A DNA stretch of 42,564 nt from Acidobacteriota bacterium (GTDB lineage: Bacteria; Acidobacteriota; Terriglobia; Terriglobales; Acidobacteriaceae). Location: positions 1 to 42,564 of the forward strand of contig QIBC01000015.1 in assembly GCA_003225215.1 (NCBI GenBank), given 5' to 3'. Shown piece by piece: positions 33,250-40,191 of the stretch. The position numbers and the translations under genes are program-made. Positions within the stretch are counted from its first letter, which is position 1. The number at the start of each line of letters is the position of its first letter. A model generated the notes under the pieces. It did no database searches. It saw only the letters and a program-made list of their open reading frames with translations, and had not been told where the DNA came from.

Positions 33250-34127
33250 GTCGTCGTTCCACGATGATCGCGGCAGGCGTGCTGGTGGTGTCGATGGCGG
33301 CGAGCTTTGTCCTCGTTCGCAAGATTGAAGCTGTCTATCCTTCAGCGCCAATGGAAGACGTCCTGTTCATCTCCTCCCCGGAGTTCGTGAAGCGAGCCAG
33401 CTTGGGCTATTCCGGATTACTTGCTGACATTTACTGGATGCGCGTGGTGCAGTACTTTGGCAGGAAGCACCAGCGCGAATCGAAGGAATACAAGGCACTC
33501 GCGCCGCTGCTGGATATCGCAACCACTTTGGATCCTAATCTTGTAGTCGCGTACGAGTGGGGATCAACGTTCCTCGATCAACCGCCTCCCAGTGGCGCCG
33601 GAGATGATGAGGCTGCGGTGGCGCTCATCGGAAAAGGCATTCGCAACAATCCGAACGAATGGCGCCTCTACTTCACGCTCGCTTTTGTTCAATATCTCGG
33701 TCAGCATGACTATCTTGGAGCCGCAAAAACGTTCGAAGAGGGCTCGAAAGTTCCCGGTGCCCATCCGTGGATGAAGATCATGGCGGCCAAGATGCTCACC
33801 GATGCCGGCAATCTCGAGACTGCTCGTTACATGTGGCAGAACATTTACGACGAATCCACGGACAAGAATCTCAAGCAAAATGCCGAACTGCACCTTGCAT
33901 CACTGGTTGTTGACCAGGCGGTTCCTCAATTGGAATCCCTCATCTCAGAATTCAAGGCGCGCACCGGGGACAATCCCACATCCTGGCGAGATCTGATCGC
34001 CTCCGGATTACTCCGCTCGATTCCACGCGATCCCACCGGAACCCCGTATGTGTTTCAGAGTGATGGTCATGTTGTGGTTGCCGACTGGAGAAAATTACCC
34101 TTCATTACCAGAGGGAAACCCCAATAG
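33246..34127 (+). CDS. Membrane-anchored helical-repeat (TPR-like) protein
   Basis: The 293-residue protein has one N-terminal membrane helix or uncleaved signal (MIAAGVLVVSMAASFVLV), then helical repeats resembling TPRs (LDIATTLDPNLVVAYEWGSTFL, HDYLGAAKTFEEGSKVPGAHP, GNLETARYMWQNIYD). It ends in a domain with IPRDPTGTPYVF. It starts with GTG overlapping the ABC permease stop, so it is probably an accessory of the exporter, facing the periplasm. I do not recognise a named family; similar proteins follow ABC-2 pairs in acidobacteria as I recall. Confidence 0.75.
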   Translation: MSRRSTMIAAGVLVVSMAASFVLVRKIEAVYPSAPMEDVLFISSPEFVKRASLGYSGLLADIYWMRVVQYFGRKHQRESKEYKALAPLLDIATTLDPNLVVAYEWGSTFLDQPPPSGAGDDEAAVALIGKGIRNNPNEWRLYFTLAFVQYLGQHDYLGAAKTFEEGSKVPGAHPWMKIMAAKMLTDAGNLETARYMWQNIYDESTDKNLKQNAELHLASLVVDQAVPQLESLISEFKARTGDNPTSWRDLIASGLLRSIPRDPTGTPYVFQSDGHVVVADWRKLPFITRGKPQ

Positions 34128-34174
34128 CCGATCCTCTCGAGCTGCGAGCGTGCCGTAAAGAAGATTTCGAGCAA

Positions 34175-34618
34175 TTGTGGGCACTGGATCAGCGTTGTTT
34201 TCCCCGCGATATTGCTTACTCGCGAGAAGAACTGGACTATTACCTGAGGCTTAGATCGGCTATTTGTCTGGTTGCCTGGAAAGACCAACAGTTACGTGGA
34301 TTCATACTCGGGCATCCGGAAGTTCGTGGATTCGGCCACGTTATCACTCTGGATGTAGATGCGACAGCACGGCGGAGTGGCTTGGGATCGAGGTTGATGC
34401 GTGCACTCGAAGCGGAGTTCGTTGCCGCGGGCTGTAGATCGATACTTCTCGAAGTGGCCGTGAACAATCGTCCGGCCCTTGTCTTCTACAAAAAGCACGG
34501 CTACTCGGTGTTGAAGACATTGCGTCGATACTATCCTGGCGATCTGGACGGTTTGCTCATGGGGAAGTCGATTGCTGTGCCAACCCCGACGGCCTCGAGT
34601 GAACCCAAGTATCCTTGA
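34175..34618 (+). CDS. GNAT-family N-acetyltransferase (RimI-like), N-terminus uncertain
   Basis: The acetyl-CoA binding loop is ARRSGLGSRLM and the C-terminal ALVFYKKHGYSVLKTLRRYY is typical of RimI-type GNATs. The TTG at 34175 is the only ATG/GTG/TTG start in frame, but it would remove strand 1. The frame is open further upstream and encodes PLELRACRKEDFEQ, just what a GNAT N-terminus looks like. The real start may be a rare codon: ATA 34124, overlapping the preceding TAG, or CTG 34085/34142. It follows the TPR-like gene closely and is probably in its operon. The substrate is unknown. Confidence 0.72.
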   Translation: MWALDQRCFPRDIAYSREELDYYLRLRSAICLVAWKDQQLRGFILGHPEVRGFGHVITLDVDATARRSGLGSRLMRALEAEFVAAGCRSILLEVAVNNRPALVFYKKHGYSVLKTLRRYYPGDLDGLLMGKSIAVPTPTASSEPKYP

Positions 34619-34631
34619 AGTTCATGGCGCA

Positions 34632-35867
34632 CTAGTCGTTTCTCGGAGGAGCGCCAAAATGGATTCCTTTCGCCTCCGGTCCTGAATAGACGACAAGCGC
34701 AGCGAGGCTCAGGACTGCTGCGGCAAGAATTCCCATCGAGTGAGTGTAGGAAAAGCGCTCTCCCAGCAGAGGCTCGACGTAGCTGATCGTTGAAGCGCAG
34801 AGCACCCCAATCTGGTAGGCAAATCCCGGAAAGAATCCACGAAGCTCTCCCGGCGAGAGTTCGTTGATATGCGCAGGAATCACTCCCCAGGCGCCTTGCA
34901 CCATGAACTGCATTGCGAATCCGCCGGCTACCAACAGCGCTGTTGTAGGCGAGAGTATCCATAGTGGGATGGCAACCAAACCAAGCAGCGCGGCTGTGAT
35001 CATGGCGCGCCTGCGGCCCTTGCGGTCGGAGTAGGCGCCGAAGGCTAGTCCACCTGAAATTGCGCCGATCATCGCGATGATGCTGATGATGGCAGTTGCG
35101 TGTGGACCATATCCGCGCTGTTTGCTCAAGAATGTCGGATATAAATCCTGCGTGCCGTGGGACATGAAGTTCATCATCGTCATCAACAGGACTAGATACA
35201 TGAAGCGCCGGGCATTACGCCGAACGATAGCCCAGTACGTTCCCCAATCGGTCCGCATTGAATGCCATGCTTCCGACTCCCTGACTTTGGCTCGAATAAA
35301 GAGCGAGAGGAGAGCAGGCAGGCCACCGACAAAGAAGAGTGCTCTCCACCCAAATCGCGGAAAGATCGTGAAATAGGCCACGGCTGCCAGTATGTTCCCG
35401 AGCGCATATCCCTCCTGAAGAAGACCGGAAAAGATTCCGCGCCATCGGATGGGAACCGACTCCAGAGCTAGAGAGGCTCCGACGCCCCACTCACCGCCCA
35501 TGCCAATTCCATAGAGCAGTCGCAGAAAGAAGAAGACTCGATAGCTGGTGGCGAAGCCCGATAGAACCTCGATGATGGAGTAGAAGACGACGTCCAGCAT
35601 CAACGGCAATCGTCTTCCGTAACGATCCGCAAGCAATCCGAAGATGATTGCTCCGACCGGTCTCATTGCGAGACTTGCGGTTAATGTCAGCGCTATATCT
35701 GGTCGGCTGCGGTGGAAGTCGCGCGCGACGTCGTTCAGGACATACGTCAGGACGAAAAAGTCGAAGGCGTCAAGAGTCCATCCCAAGAAACCGGCAATGA
35801 GCGCGTTCCGCTGGTTGGCGCGATCGGTGACGCTCTGAGTGAGCAACCCGGCTGTTTCTTCGGACAT
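34632..35867 (-). CDS. MFS transporter (carboxylate/sialate:H+ symporter type)
   Basis: The 411-residue protein has 12 predicted helices. MFS loop motifs are GLLADRYGRRLPL between helices 2 and 3 and GAYSDRKGRRRAM between helices 8 and 9. The helix-1 region LGWTLDAFDFFVLTYVL and the block NFMSHGTQDLYPTFL resemble the NanT/Jen1 group of sialate and monocarboxylate symporters. It lies 3 bp after the SGNH hydrolase stop on the minus strand, so the two may be cotranscribed. Substrate assignment is tentative. Confidence 0.85.
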   Translation of the reverse strand: MSEETAGLLTQSVTDRANQRNALIAGFLGWTLDAFDFFVLTYVLNDVARDFHRSRPDIALTLTASLAMRPVGAIIFGLLADRYGRRLPLMLDVVFYSIIEVLSGFATSYRVFFFLRLLYGIGMGGEWGVGASLALESVPIRWRGIFSGLLQEGYALGNILAAVAYFTIFPRFGWRALFFVGGLPALLSLFIRAKVRESEAWHSMRTDWGTYWAIVRRNARRFMYLVLLMTMMNFMSHGTQDLYPTFLSKQRGYGPHATAIISIIAMIGAISGGLAFGAYSDRKGRRRAMITAALLGLVAIPLWILSPTTALLVAGGFAMQFMVQGAWGVIPAHINELSPGELRGFFPGFAYQIGVLCASTISYVEPLLGERFSYTHSMGILAAAVLSLAALVVYSGPEAKGIHFGAPPRND

Positions 35868-35870
35868 AGC

Positions 35871-36656
35871 TTATCTTTTGAACGCTTCTGCGATTGCCTG
35901 CTCAGCTAACGGCTGCATGACAGCATACCCAGCATCGTTCGGATGCAAGCAGTCGTATGTGAGCTCCGTCTTAAGCATGCCTGCGCTGTCCACCATCGCT
36001 GAGTAGTAGTCGAGATAAACAAATCCGTTCTTGGCCGAGTAGCTCTTGATCCATTGGTTCAATGCAATGATTTGCTGCGGAGGTCGTCGTGCCGTCTGCG
36101 GTCTCAGGGAATCGCAAACCGGCATCACCGAAGCTATTACCACGCGGATGCCGTTGACTTTGGCAAGTTCCGACATCGACGCGAGATTGTCCTCGATGTT
36201 CTGCAAAGTTTCCGGGCCTGTGTTGCCGGCTATGTCATTTGTGCCTGCGAGCGTCACGACCAATTTGGGCTTTAGGTCGATTACATCGGGCCGAAGGCGC
36301 ACGAGCATTTGCGGTGTCGTTTGGCCGCTTATGCCGCGATTGATGTACGGCTTTCCGGGAAAGAATTGAGCCTTACCTTTACCCCAGCCGTCGGTAATGG
36401 AATCGCCCATGAATACGACTCGATTCTCGCCCGGCGCGGATAGCGGAGTGTTAGCGTTGGCGTCACGATAGCGGCCGAGATTCGGCCAGTCGTTGAGAGC
36501 CTGATGCGCGCGCTGAAGTTGAGAAACGAGACGCTCGAGCTCTGGATCAACAGACTGCTGCTGAGATTGTTGCTGGGATGCAGGGGACGGAGCTTGCGCC
36601 TGACATATACAAAACGCAAGACAGAATACAGCGAGAGAGCGTCCGAGAATTGTCAT
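35871..36656 (-). CDS. Secreted SGNH/GDSL-type hydrolase
   Basis: The 261-residue protein has an N-terminal signal peptide with likely cleavage after QAQA, then a Gln/Ser-rich linker. The SGNH blocks follow in order: block I VVFMGDSITDGW (Ser86), block II NRGISGQTT (Gly), block III LAGTNDIAG (Asn), and block V DCLHPNDAGY (Asp/His). All four catalytic positions are present, so it should be an active esterase/lipase or carbohydrate deacetylase in the periplasm. It sits between a histidine kinase gene and an MFS gene. The substrate is unknown. Confidence 0.9.
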   Translation of the reverse strand: MTILGRSLAVFCLAFCICQAQAPSPASQQQSQQQSVDPELERLVSQLQRAHQALNDWPNLGRYRDANANTPLSAPGENRVVFMGDSITDGWGKGKAQFFPGKPYINRGISGQTTPQMLVRLRPDVIDLKPKLVVTLAGTNDIAGNTGPETLQNIEDNLASMSELAKVNGIRVVIASVMPVCDSLRPQTARRPPQQIIALNQWIKSYSAKNGFVYLDYYSAMVDSAGMLKTELTYDCLHPNDAGYAVMQPLAEQAIAEAFKR

Positions 36657-36685
36657 GGGCTGGCATAATAAATCACCAGCGCGGC

Positions 36686-38035
36686 TTAGACGGTCACTAC
36701 CGCCATGGGGAGCGAGATCTGGATCTGGAAGCCACCCTCTTTGAGATTTCCGGCCCCGATCTTTCCGTTATGTAGCTTGATTGCTCGCTCTGCGATCGCC
36801 AGGCCTAGTCCCACTCCGCCCGTTCTACGTTCCCGGGACGTGTCGACGCGGTAGAAGGGCTTGAATACGTTGTCCAATTCAGATTCAGGTACACCGGGCC
36901 CGTGGTCACGGACAACAATCCTTACGTCATTAGTTTCGCACTTGATGGTGATATGAACCGAGGTCCCAGGCTCGGTGTAGCGAATCGCGTTTCGAACCAC
37001 GTTCTCAAAGGCGCTGCGCAGGAGCTCCTGGTCTCCTTCAATCCAACATTCCTGCATGCGCTCGAGGCCGACTGAGCAGCCGCGGGATTGTGCCTCAATT
37101 TCAACGTCAGCAGCAATTTCGGCGAGCAGATCGGGAATGTGAACCATGGTGCTCGCCGGAACGGAGTCGCCAGACTCAAGCCGCGATAGCGTAAGCAGCA
37201 TGCCCACTAATGCACTAAGTCTTTCAGCTTCGCGTTCAATACGGTCCAGTGCCGGCGAATGCTCTATCCCCGAGTCGCTGCGAGCGAGATCAAGAGCCAA
37301 CTTTAGTCGCGTGAGAGGTGACCGTAGCTCGTGGGATACATCGCTGATGAGGCGTTGCTGTGCGCCGATGAGAACCTGAAGTCGTTCGGCCATCAGGTCA
37401 AAGTCCTGGACCAATTGTCCGACTTCATCGAGTTGCATAGAGCCTGTACCGGCACGCGCTTTAAGATCGCCTGCAGCAATCTTCTGTGCTGCAGTTCGCA
37501 AACGAGTGATGGGTCTTGTAACGTAACGCGCAAGCAAAGCGCAGATCAAACCCGAGATGACGAGTGCAAGCCCTAGTCGTTTGAAGAGATGTCCCCGGAC
37601 CAGAGGTATTTCGATGCGTCGCAATTCAAGAATTGCCAAATAGTTTGCCGACTGACCACGAAGTAAACCGGTGAGCCCAAGGCGCTGATTATCAATGGCG
37701 CGGAACTCCACGCCACCTGGAGGCGGTAACGCTCCCAGGTTCAACCTCCGGTGCTTGTTGTCGCAAAGAAAATTTCCGTTGCTGTCCAAGAGGTCGAGCG
37801 GCATGCGTCCGGGCTCGACCGACTTCTTGCTCGCAAGTACTGCCTGGCAACCCCCACTCTCATAAGAGTGGATCAGGATCTCCGCATTGGAAAGAATTGC
37901 GGGAGTAAGTCCACGGTGTACGGCTGATCGAATCTCGTCTTCGGTTGGCCGTTCCGCGGTTGCGATGAATACTCCGAAGATAAGAGCTGTGCAAAGCCAG
38001 AAGAAGGCAAATATTTTGAAGAAAAGGCTGCGCAT
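36686..38035 (-). CDS. Two-component sensor histidine kinase, CpxA-like
   Basis: The 449-residue kinase has two membrane helices (about residues 8-26 and 152-172) around a periplasmic sensor of about 125 residues. A HAMP domain (TRPITRLRTAAQKIAAGDL) follows, then the phosphoacceptor H235 in SHELRSPL, N-box NVVRNAIRY, G1 DHGPGVPE and G2 GVGLGLAIAE. It starts 2 bp after the response-regulator stop, forming an operon with it. The domain order and its CpxR-like partner suggest envelope-stress sensing, which is inference. Confidence 0.92.
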   Translation of the reverse strand: MRSLFFKIFAFFWLCTALIFGVFIATAERPTEDEIRSAVHRGLTPAILSNAEILIHSYESGGCQAVLASKKSVEPGRMPLDLLDSNGNFLCDNKHRRLNLGALPPPGGVEFRAIDNQRLGLTGLLRGQSANYLAILELRRIEIPLVRGHLFKRLGLALVISGLICALLARYVTRPITRLRTAAQKIAAGDLKARAGTGSMQLDEVGQLVQDFDLMAERLQVLIGAQQRLISDVSHELRSPLTRLKLALDLARSDSGIEHSPALDRIEREAERLSALVGMLLTLSRLESGDSVPASTMVHIPDLLAEIAADVEIEAQSRGCSVGLERMQECWIEGDQELLRSAFENVVRNAIRYTEPGTSVHITIKCETNDVRIVVRDHGPGVPESELDNVFKPFYRVDTSRERRTGGVGLGLAIAERAIKLHNGKIGAGNLKEGGFQIQISLPMAVVTV

Positions 38036-38037
38036 AG

Positions 38038-38766
38038 CTATCTGAGCTGCTTCTCCCGCGCTGGCGAAGTCACCGTCGAAACGTACATGTAGCCGGTGTT
38101 TCGAATGGTCTTAATGCGCTCCCGGCCGTTTGGAAGATTCCCGAGCTTCTTGCGCAGCTTGCTTATGTGTACATCGATACTGCGATCAAAAGGGCTCAGT
38201 TCCCGTCCCAATACGACAGAAGCGATCTCGTCCCGGCTCACCACATTGCCCGCAGATCGTAGCAGAACTTCGAGCAAATTAAACTCCACAGTAGTGGTCT
38301 CAAGGACCTTGCCGTTCAACGTGATAGTCCGAGACCCAGGATCCAGTTCCACGTCCCCTATTTGAACGGGTTGCTTTGGAGAACTCGGTACGCGCTGTTC
38401 TCTAGCGTTCCGGCGACCGATCGCGCGGATCCGCGCCAGCAACTCGCGTGCATTGAACGGCTTGGATAGATAATCATCCGCTCCGATCTCAAGGCCCACA
38501 ATGCGATCGAGCTCATCGCCACGCGCGGTGAGCAGCAGCACAGGAATATCGGAGGTGGTGCGCAGCTCGCGCAACAGATCAAATCCGTTCATTCCGGGAA
38601 GCATCACATCGAGGACGATCATCTGATGACCACCCTGGCGAGCTTTCTCCAGACCTCGCGCACCGTGCTGAACGCTTTCTACTTCGAAACCCTCTTTTCG
38701 CAGATACTCCGACAGCATTTCGCAGAGTTCGGCGTCGTCATCGATGATAAGGATCTTCTCTAACAT
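38038..38766 (-). CDS. OmpR/CpxR-family response regulator
   Basis: The 242-residue regulator has a receiver domain with acidic pocket D9-D11, phosphoacceptor D53 in LDVMLPG, and DDYLSKPF lysine. A winged-helix DNA-binding domain follows (SRDEIASVVLGRELSPFDRSIDVHISKLRKKLG, shortened in this quote to its role as recognition region). The stretch LTARGDELDRIVGLEIGADDYL closely recalls CpxR. ATG 38766 gives the usual MxxILIIDDD start; the ORF-track GTG at 38802 adds 12 unlikely residues. It is followed by the kinase gene with a 2 bp gap. Confidence 0.92.
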   Translation of the reverse strand: MLEKILIIDDDAELCEMLSEYLRKEGFEVESVQHGARGLEKARQGGHQMIVLDVMLPGMNGFDLLRELRTTSDIPVLLLTARGDELDRIVGLEIGADDYLSKPFNARELLARIRAIGRRNAREQRVPSSPKQPVQIGDVELDPGSRTITLNGKVLETTTVEFNLLEVLLRSAGNVVSRDEIASVVLGRELSPFDRSIDVHISKLRKKLGNLPNGRERIKTIRNTGYMYVSTVTSPAREKQLR

Positions 38767-38992
38767 CCCAGGATCTATCCGGCTGATAAGAAATTGTGGC
38801 ACGTTTCGCCCCGCCGAACCCAGCTATTTACCTTTCTTTACACCGAAACTGCATGTTTTAAGGTCAATTGCCTCATGGAAGTGGTCTTATTAGTTGAGCT
38901 GACAGCGCGCGTCGCTGCCCTTCAGTACCAAAGGCTGGGGACGAATTCAAGTTTTCTGTTAGGTCTCTCCTGGTCGTCCCTCGGCGACATGG

Positions 38993-39028
38993 GCGGAGAT
39001 GATGGCCTGATCATCTCCGCTCGTTTTT
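38993..39028 (+). terminator. Strong rho-independent terminator with no gene upstream
   Basis: An 11 bp perfect stem (GCGGAGATGAT and complement) extends to 13 with one G-U pair. It has a 6 nt loop GGCCTG and is followed by TCGTTTTT on the plus strand. The only upstream sequence on this strand is the 190-225 bp gap after the divergent regulator start, with no supported ORF. It ends 24 bp before the start of the small membrane protein, so it could end a small RNA or act as an attenuator. Confidence 0.85.
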
Positions 39029-39052
39029 ACGCTGTCAGAAAGAGGTGCTTGA

Positions 39053-39340
39053 TTGCATCCTGGCATCTGGGAAAAAGTATTCGACGCTCTCTTCTGGCTG
39101 CAGTTGGTCTGGATTTTTTCCGGATTCCTTCTAGTGGCATATTTCGCGTTGAAGGTCTTTCCTGCAGACAAGGAAGCTACGAATTCCCGTTCTGATTCTG
39201 GCGCGTCAGGCGCTCAAAGACCCGAATTGATCACCCTCGGAAACTATCGCTTTGAAGTTGCTTCAGATACCTCGATGCCTCGAACCAAAGTGATCGAGCT
39301 TTACCCAAATCGATCCGACCGCGATGCTGGCCTTCGGTAA
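39053..39340 (+). CDS. Small single-helix membrane protein, function unknown
   Basis: The 95-residue ORF starts at TTG with a well-placed AGAGG ribosome site 7 nt upstream. It has one membrane helix (ALFWLQLVWIFSGFLLVAYFAL, residues about 12-33) followed by a polar tail. No family is recognised. It lies directly after the strong hairpin and upstream of the outer-membrane protein gene. Support is moderate: the ribosome site and the clean helix argue for a real gene, the lack of known homologues against. Confidence 0.5.
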   Translation: MHPGIWEKVFDALFWLQLVWIFSGFLLVAYFALKVFPADKEATNSRSDSGASGAQRPELITLGNYRFEVASDTSMPRTKVIELYPNRSDRDAGLR

Positions 39341-39459
39341 CCCGCGCTATTTAGCTGCCAAGCACAACATCTTCATTAATTCAGGTGTCTGAGTTACTGA
39401 ACAAGAACTCTGTCGCTGCTCGTGCGACAGAAAGGCTATCCTTTGAATTGGGAGGAATT

Positions 39460-40065
39460 GTGAAACGATTGTTTGCCGCGCTTTTTTGGCTCTCTTCAAT
39501 TTCTTTAGTGGGCGCGCTTCATGCTCAACAACAGATCGATGCCCAATTCGGAATCAACGGCATTAGCGCGCCCTCGGCCTCTAACCTCAACGCGAATACC
39601 CTTGACCACTCGCCGCAATCGCTCAGTGGAGGCGTGTATCCAAGCTTCGCCGCCGATTTCATTATTTGGCACAATCTCGGCTTCAACGGCGAAGTGGCAT
39701 GGAGAGCTACGCGCGCTCTGTATCAAGACGATCCCACGTCACCATACCGCCCGATCTTCTACGATTTCAATGCAGTCTATGCCCGCAAGGCCGGCCGAGT
39801 TGGTTTTACCGCAATGGGAGGAATTGGCGCGGAGAGCGTCCGTTTTTACGGGAATTTCCAGAATTGCAATAATCTTGGGTGCACCAACTACGTGAGCAGC
39901 AATCATTTCCTGGGACACGTTGGGGGAGCATTGCGGCTCTACATGACGAAGTCGGTTTATCTGGCTCCCGAGGCCCACTTCTACTTCGTGCATAACAACA
40001 TCGAATTTACGTCGGCTCACGCCACACGTTATGGCTTGAACATCGGGTATAGCTTCGGGCGCTGA
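39460..40065 (+). CDS. Outer-membrane beta-barrel protein (OmpW/OmpX-like)
   Basis: The 201-residue protein starts at GTG 39460, four bases after a strong GGGAGGA site, and has a clear signal peptide (VKRLFAALFWLSSISLVGALHAQ). The ORF-track start at 39385 would bury the signal peptide. The mature part has alternating strands rich in aromatic and glycine residues and ends YGLNIGYSFGR with a C-terminal aromatic, like small eight-stranded barrels. Two cysteines in NCNNLGC may form a loop disulfide. Function is unknown. Confidence 0.78.
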   Translation: MKRLFAALFWLSSISLVGALHAQQQIDAQFGINGISAPSASNLNANTLDHSPQSLSGGVYPSFAADFIIWHNLGFNGEVAWRATRALYQDDPTSPYRPIFYDFNAVYARKAGRVGFTAMGGIGAESVRFYGNFQNCNNLGCTNYVSSNHFLGHVGGALRLYMTKSVYLAPEAHFYFVHNNIEFTSAHATRYGLNIGYSFGR

Positions 40066-40102
40066 GCTGTCGCTGTGAAACCGTCATTAATCCCAAGGCG
40101 CT

Positions 40103-40166
40103 GTCCCTCTGCTCCGCCGCCGGATCATCTGTTCAGGCATTAAATTGAGTTCGCGGAGCGGGGGAC
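40103..40166. terminator. Possible bidirectional terminator hairpin between convergent genes
   Basis: GTCCCTCTGCTCCGC at 40103-40117 is nearly complementary to GCGGAGCGGGGGAC at 40153-40166, with a loop of about 35 nt. It lies between the convergent barrel-protein and aminopeptidase genes. No clear U-tract follows, so the call is weak. Confidence 0.35.
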
Positions 40167-40191
40167 CTGTTGGTTGCCGGCAATAAATAAA

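Noticed and set aside
38794-39195. 133-aa plus-strand ORF crossing the hairpin terminator
   Set aside because: It reads through a strong terminator, has no ribosome site, and its 3' part conflicts with the better-supported 39053 frame.
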